Shown here: in pieces, positions 5,643-5,900 of the stretch
Layout: the number at the start of each line of letters is the position of its first letter
Numbering within the stretch: position 1 is the first letter of the stretch
Notes under the pieces: model-generated
What the model saw: the letters and a program-made list of their open reading frames with translations, nothing else
What the model was told of the DNA's origin: nothing
Databases searched by the model: none
NCBI GenBank assembly: GCA_031255115.1
Contig: JAIRTD010000047.1
Location: 1 to 5,900, forward strand
Length of the DNA stretch: 5,900 nucleotides
Direction of reading: 5' to 3'
Origin: Spirochaetaceae bacterium
Lineage (GTDB): Bacteria; Spirochaetota; Spirochaetia; Treponematales; Breznakiellaceae
Program-made: the position numbers and the translations under genes

Positions 5643-5900
5643 ATGATAATTCCAAATTTTCCTGATTTTGTTCCTGTAACTCTGGAATTAAAGAGAGAAC
5701 TGCACCCCCACCTTTCTTTAACTCCTGACGGGGTTTCGGAATATACCTTTTCCAACATATACCTGTTCAGGAACCGGTACCAATACCGGGTTTCGCGGGT
5801 AGGGGACTGCTTTGTCATTTCCGGCGTACAACCCGCCCACGCGCCGGACGCCTCAACAGACGGAATCTCCCCCACTGAACACGTTCCCCCTCAGGTACCT
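5643..5900 (+). CDS. DUF2156-like protein, N-terminal part (runs off the window)
   Basis: A frame opens with ATG at 5643 and stays open to the last base (86 codons), after an in-frame TAG at 5616. It begins MIIPNFPDFVPVTLELKREL and continues with SEYTFSNIYLFRNRYQYRVS (about 35-54) and a GDCFVISG strand. This resembles the N-terminus of DUF2156 proteins (GNAT-fold, related to the C-terminal domain of phosphatidylglycerol lysyltransferase), where an 'SE-x-TF-x-N-x-Y-x-(W/F)R' block is typical. The likely function would be aminoacyl or acyl transfer, but the catalytic part is outside the window. It is divergent from the protease gene, has no Shine-Dalgarno and may be translated from a leaderless mRNA. 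Confidence 0.72.
   Translation, partial: MIIPNFPDFVPVTLELKRELHPHLSLTPDGVSEYTFSNIYLFRNRYQYRVSRVGDCFVISGVQPAHAPDASTDGISPTEHVPPQVP

Overview
The window is bacterial chromosome, fairly GC-rich, with AT-rich control regions. Protein style points tentatively to a spirochaete of the Treponema group: a secreted FMN-binding-like protein, a DUF2156-type protein and an AAA_14/DUF4143 ATPase beside housekeeping genes. That assignment is inference from recalled family resemblance, not a database result.

Layout, left to right. (1) 2-253 (+): C-terminal part of an unrecognised gene cut by the left edge. (2) 254-596: no gene. It holds a perfect 16-bp parS centromere site (317-332) nested in a longer palindrome (304-345), then a foldback repeat of about 213 bp (388-600). 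(3) 597-2209 (-): a two-gene unit, metK (S-adenosylmethionine synthetase) followed 11 bp later by arfB (GGQ ribosome-rescue hydrolase). (4) 2210-2420: control region between divergent genes, with a metK leader hairpin and a promoter and strong ribosome binding site for the next gene. (5) 2421-3191 (+): exported protein built of two FMN_bind-like repeats, ending in a strong intrinsic terminator (3211-3246). (6) 3247-3541: no gene. A second copy of the foldback repeat lies at 3260-3473 in inverted orientation; 3474-3541 shows nothing convincing. (7) 3542-4828 (-): AAA_14/DUF4143 ATPase with a probable leaderless promoter, overlapped by five direct repeats at an exact 23-bp period (4846-4952). 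(8) 4964-5605 (-): site-2-protease-family membrane metalloprotease. (9) 5606-5642: 37-bp AT-rich divergent spacer. (10) 5643-5900 (+): start of a DUF2156-like gene that runs off the right edge.

The genes do not form one pathway. metK and arfB probably share a transcript; the other genes look like single units. Both foldback elements sit between convergent genes. The features most worth following up are the parS site, the paired foldback elements (one retains a compensatory base-pair change) and the 23-bp iteron-like array at the ATPase promoter.
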